This document shows, piece by piece, positions 61,923-64,000 of a DNA stretch of 64,000 nucleotides (the first letter of the stretch is position 1; each line of letters begins with the position of its first letter). Location: contig NC_015953.1 in the NCBI RefSeq assembly GCF_000177195.2, positions 620,001 through 684,000 of the forward strand. Reading direction: 5' to 3'. The notes under the pieces were generated by a model, which was not told where the DNA came from, made no database searches, and worked only from the letters and a program-made list of their open reading frames with translations. The DNA comes from Streptomyces sp. SirexAA-E (GTDB lineage: Bacteria > Actinomycetota > Actinomycetes > Streptomycetales > Streptomycetaceae). The position numbers and the translations under genes are program-made.

Positions 61923-63700
61923 CCGGCCTCGCACCACCGGCGTACGACCCGGCCGCACCGGAGTCGGCGACGACTCTGCCGGTCGGCACGCCCACGACCG
62001 TACGCACGTACGTCCGTTCCCTGCTTCGGCGTCACCGCAGGCCGTTCGCCGTGCTGATCGCGGCCAACGCGGTCGCGGTGATCGCCTCGATCACCGGTCC
62101 CTATCTGCTGGGCGGCCTGGTCGAGGACCTGTCGAACGGCGTCGGGGACCTCCATCTGGAGCGCACCGTGGCGGTGTTCGCGGTGGCCCTGGTCGTGCAG
62201 ACCGTCTTCACCCGGACCATGCGGCTGCGCGGCGCGATGCTCGGCGAGGAGATGCTCGCCGATCTGCGCGAGGACTTCCTCGTCCGCTCGGTCGGACTGC
62301 CCCCGGGTGTACTGGAGCGGGCGGGCACCGGTGATCTGCTGTCCAGGATCACCACGGACATCGACCGGCTGGCCAACGCGATGCGGGAGGCCGTGCCGCA
62401 GCTGGCGATCGGTGTGGTGTGGGTGGGGCTGCTGATCGGCGCGCTCACCGTCACCGCCCCGCCGCTGGCCCTCGCGGTGCTGATCGCCCTGCCGGTGCTG
62501 CTCGTCGGCTGCCGGTGGTACTTCCGGCGGGCGCCGTCCGCGTACCGTTCGGAGGCCGCCGGATACGCGGCGGTGGCCGCGGTGCTGGCCGAGACGGTGG
62601 ACGCCGGGCGGACCGTGGAGTCCCACCGTCTGGGGGCCCGCCGGGTCGCCCTGTCGGACCGCCGGATCACTCAGTGGACCGCGTGGGAGCGGTACACGCT
62701 CTTCCTGCGCTCGGTGCTCTTCCCCGTCATCAACGCCACCTATGTGACGATCCTGGGCGCGGTGCTGCTGCTCGGCGGCTGGTTCGTGATCGAGGGGTGG
62801 CTCACCGTCGGGCAGCTGACGACGGGGGCGCTGCTGGCGCAGATGATGGTGGATCCGATCGGCCTGATCCTGCGCTGGTACGACGAGTTGCAGGTCGCCC
62901 AGGTGTCGCTGGCCCGGCTCGTCGGCGTGCGGGAGATCGAGCCCGACGCCGGGGACGACCGGGTCGGGCCGGACGGCCGGGAGGTCCGGGCGGAGGAGGT
63001 GCGCTTCGGCTACCGCGCCGGTGTGGACGTCCTGCACGACGTGTCGCTGGCTGTCGCCCCGGGCACGCGGGTGGCGCTGGTCGGGCCGTCGGGGGCGGGC
63101 AAGTCCACTCTGGGCCGTCTGCTGGCCGGGATCTACGCTCCCCGGAGCGGCGAGGTCACCCTCGGCGGGGCCGAGCTGTCCCGGATGACGGCCGAGCGGG
63201 TGCGGAGCCATGTGGCCCTGGTCAACCAGGAGCACCACGTGTTCGTGGGGACGCTCCGGGACAACCTGCTCCTGGCCCGTACGGACGCCGAGGACGCGCA
63301 GCTGTGGGCCTCGCTCGCGGCGGTCGACGCGGACGGCTGGGCCAAGGCGCTGGACGACGGCCTGGACACCGAGGTCGGCTCGGGAAGCGTGTCGCTGACC
63401 CCGGCGCAGGCGCAGCAGATCGCCCTGGCCCGGCTGGTGCTGGCGGACCCGCACACGCTGGTGCTGGACGAGGCGACCTCACTGCTCGACCCGCGGGCGG
63501 CCCGGCACCTGGAGCGTTCCCTGGCCCAGGTGCTGGACGGCCGTACGGTGATCGCGATCGCCCACCGGCTGCACACGGCTCACGACGCGGACGTGATCGC
63601 GGTCGTGGAGAACGGCCGGATCGCCGAACTGGGCAGTCACGACGAGCTGGTCGCGGCGGACGGCGCGTACGCGGCCCTGTGGCGCTCCTGGCACGGGTGA
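61919..63700 (+). CDS. Heterodimeric ABC exporter subunit with degenerate signature motif
   Basis: 593 residues, partner of the preceding gene. Membrane domain about 35-330. ATPase: intact Walker A GPSGAGKST (Lys395), Walker B LVLDEATSLLD (Asp517, Glu518) and H-loop His549 (IAHRLHTA). The signature, however, is LTPAQ (493-497) instead of LSGGQ. ABC dimers build each ATP site from one subunit's Walker motifs and the other's signature, so this chain supplies the catalytic half of the single predicted active site. ATG 61919 overlaps the upstream stop. Confidence 0.92.
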   Translation: MTGLAPPAYDPAAPESATTLPVGTPTTVRTYVRSLLRRHRRPFAVLIAANAVAVIASITGPYLLGGLVEDLSNGVGDLHLERTVAVFAVALVVQTVFTRTMRLRGAMLGEEMLADLREDFLVRSVGLPPGVLERAGTGDLLSRITTDIDRLANAMREAVPQLAIGVVWVGLLIGALTVTAPPLALAVLIALPVLLVGCRWYFRRAPSAYRSEAAGYAAVAAVLAETVDAGRTVESHRLGARRVALSDRRITQWTAWERYTLFLRSVLFPVINATYVTILGAVLLLGGWFVIEGWLTVGQLTTGALLAQMMVDPIGLILRWYDELQVAQVSLARLVGVREIEPDAGDDRVGPDGREVRAEEVRFGYRAGVDVLHDVSLAVAPGTRVALVGPSGAGKSTLGRLLAGIYAPRSGEVTLGGAELSRMTAERVRSHVALVNQEHHVFVGTLRDNLLLARTDAEDAQLWASLAAVDADGWAKALDDGLDTEVGSGSVSLTPAQAQQIALARLVLADPHTLVLDEATSLLDPRAARHLERSLAQVLDGRTVIAIAHRLHTAHDADVIAVVENGRIAELGSHDELVAADGAYAALWRSWHG

Positions 63701-63709
63701 GCCCACCGA

Positions 63710-63742
63710 GGGCTGTCCCGGCATATCTGCCGTGGACAGCCC
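63710..63742 (+). terminator. Terminator after the ABC pair
   Basis: GGGCTGTCCCGGCA / TGCCG-T-GGACAGCCC hairpin: 14-bp stem with one bulge and a TATC loop, followed by TTA. It starts 10 bp after the stop. Confidence 0.75.
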
Positions 63743-63755
63743 TTAGGGTGCGGCC

Positions 63756-64000
63756 ATGACGGATTCGTACAAAGATCCGGGGACCCCGGACTGTCGTAGC
63801 GCCGCGCGATACCTGCTCTGGCTGATCACCCGTCAGCGCCGCCGGATCGCCGCCGGTGCGCTGCTGGGCAGTGCCTGGATGGTCTGTCTGACGGTGCCGC
63901 CGTACCTGCTCTCACGCGCCATCGACGACGGGCTGGAGTCCGGCCGGTGGTCCGCCCTGGCCGGCTGGGTGGCGGCGTTGCTGGGTGTGGGGGTGCTGAA
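63756..64000 (+). CDS. Third ABC exporter gene, N-terminal part (cut by window)
   Basis: ATG 63756 opens a frame to the window edge, 81 codons: MTDSYKDPGTPDCRSAARYL, then a basic RQRRR and two hydrophobic stretches (GALLGSAWMVCLTVPPYLLS and LAGWVAALLGVGVL). The layout matches the start of the gene at 60000 (short Asp/Pro-rich tail, RFLLWL, basic turn, helix 1), so a second, paralogous exporter pair probably follows. Placed right after the terminator. Confidence 0.75.
   Translation, partial: MTDSYKDPGTPDCRSAARYLLWLITRQRRRIAAGALLGSAWMVCLTVPPYLLSRAIDDGLESGRWSALAGWVAALLGVGVL

Noticed and set aside
1-64000. CRISPR arrays, tRNA or rRNA genes, known riboswitches
   Set aside because: Looked for regularly spaced repeats and conserved RNA cores on both strands; found only coding tandem repeats, intergenic short repeats and terminators.

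Overview
The window is very GC-rich actinomycete DNA, almost certainly a Streptomyces chromosome. Codons end in G or C, GTG starts are common, genes often overlap by four bases (GTGA or ATGA), and the gene families are typical of soil streptomycetes: a CebR-type operator, a CBM2-bearing xyloglucanase, a SARP regulator, a LuxR-family LAL regulator, GH109 and many ABC exporters. I see no rRNA, tRNA, CRISPR array, phage module or complete insertion sequence.

Layout. (1) 1-7650 is a carbohydrate and sulfate scavenging block. A translationally coupled set (sulfonate-type binding lipoprotein, formylglycine sulfatase, secreted GH43 enzyme) converges on a secreted GH74 xyloglucanase preceded by a perfect CebR box. 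(2) 7750-20700 holds a stand-alone transketolase, a receptor-like Ser/Thr kinase, a PAS-GAF-PP2C phosphatase, a SARP regulator divergent from a dehalogenase-like hydrolase, a BCCT transporter and a VWA protein. (3) 20800-30750 carries an MFS exporter with its divergent TetR and clear operator, a truncated ketoacyl synthase, a polar amino-acid ABC uptake operon, a YeeE/YedE thiosulfate-type transporter, a TetR-controlled oxidoreductase pair and a haloalkane dehalogenase. (4) 30880-48100 carries an acyl-CoA oxidase-like enzyme, a PQQ-domain kinase, a TetR/MDR oxidoreductase pair with twin operators, a P450 pair, a multicopper oxidase preceded by a 154-bp inverted-repeat element, a LAL regulator, an FKBP and a lipid desaturase. 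(5) 48190-50740 is an IS-derived scar: broken genes, a transposase remnant and a small phosphotransferase gene bounded by two 44-bp direct repeats. (6) 50940-64000 returns to core-like content: YjbQ, a flavin monooxygenase, a MarR-controlled ABC exporter, a giant FAD/Fe-S oxidoreductase, a secreted GH109-type enzyme, and a heterodimeric ABC exporter followed by the start of a third, related ABC gene cut by the window edge.

How the genes work together. Several divergent regulator-target pairs have operators readable in the DNA (TetR/MFS, TetR/MDR, MarR/ABC, SARP/hydrolase, CebR/GH74). The ABC pair at 60000-63700 is notable because each ATPase domain has lost what the other keeps, leaving one predicted working ATP site. 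No clearly new defence or biosynthetic system was found. The most distinctive items are that ABC pair, the SBP-sulfatase-GH43 operon, the 154-bp element at 40477-40630 and the IS scar.
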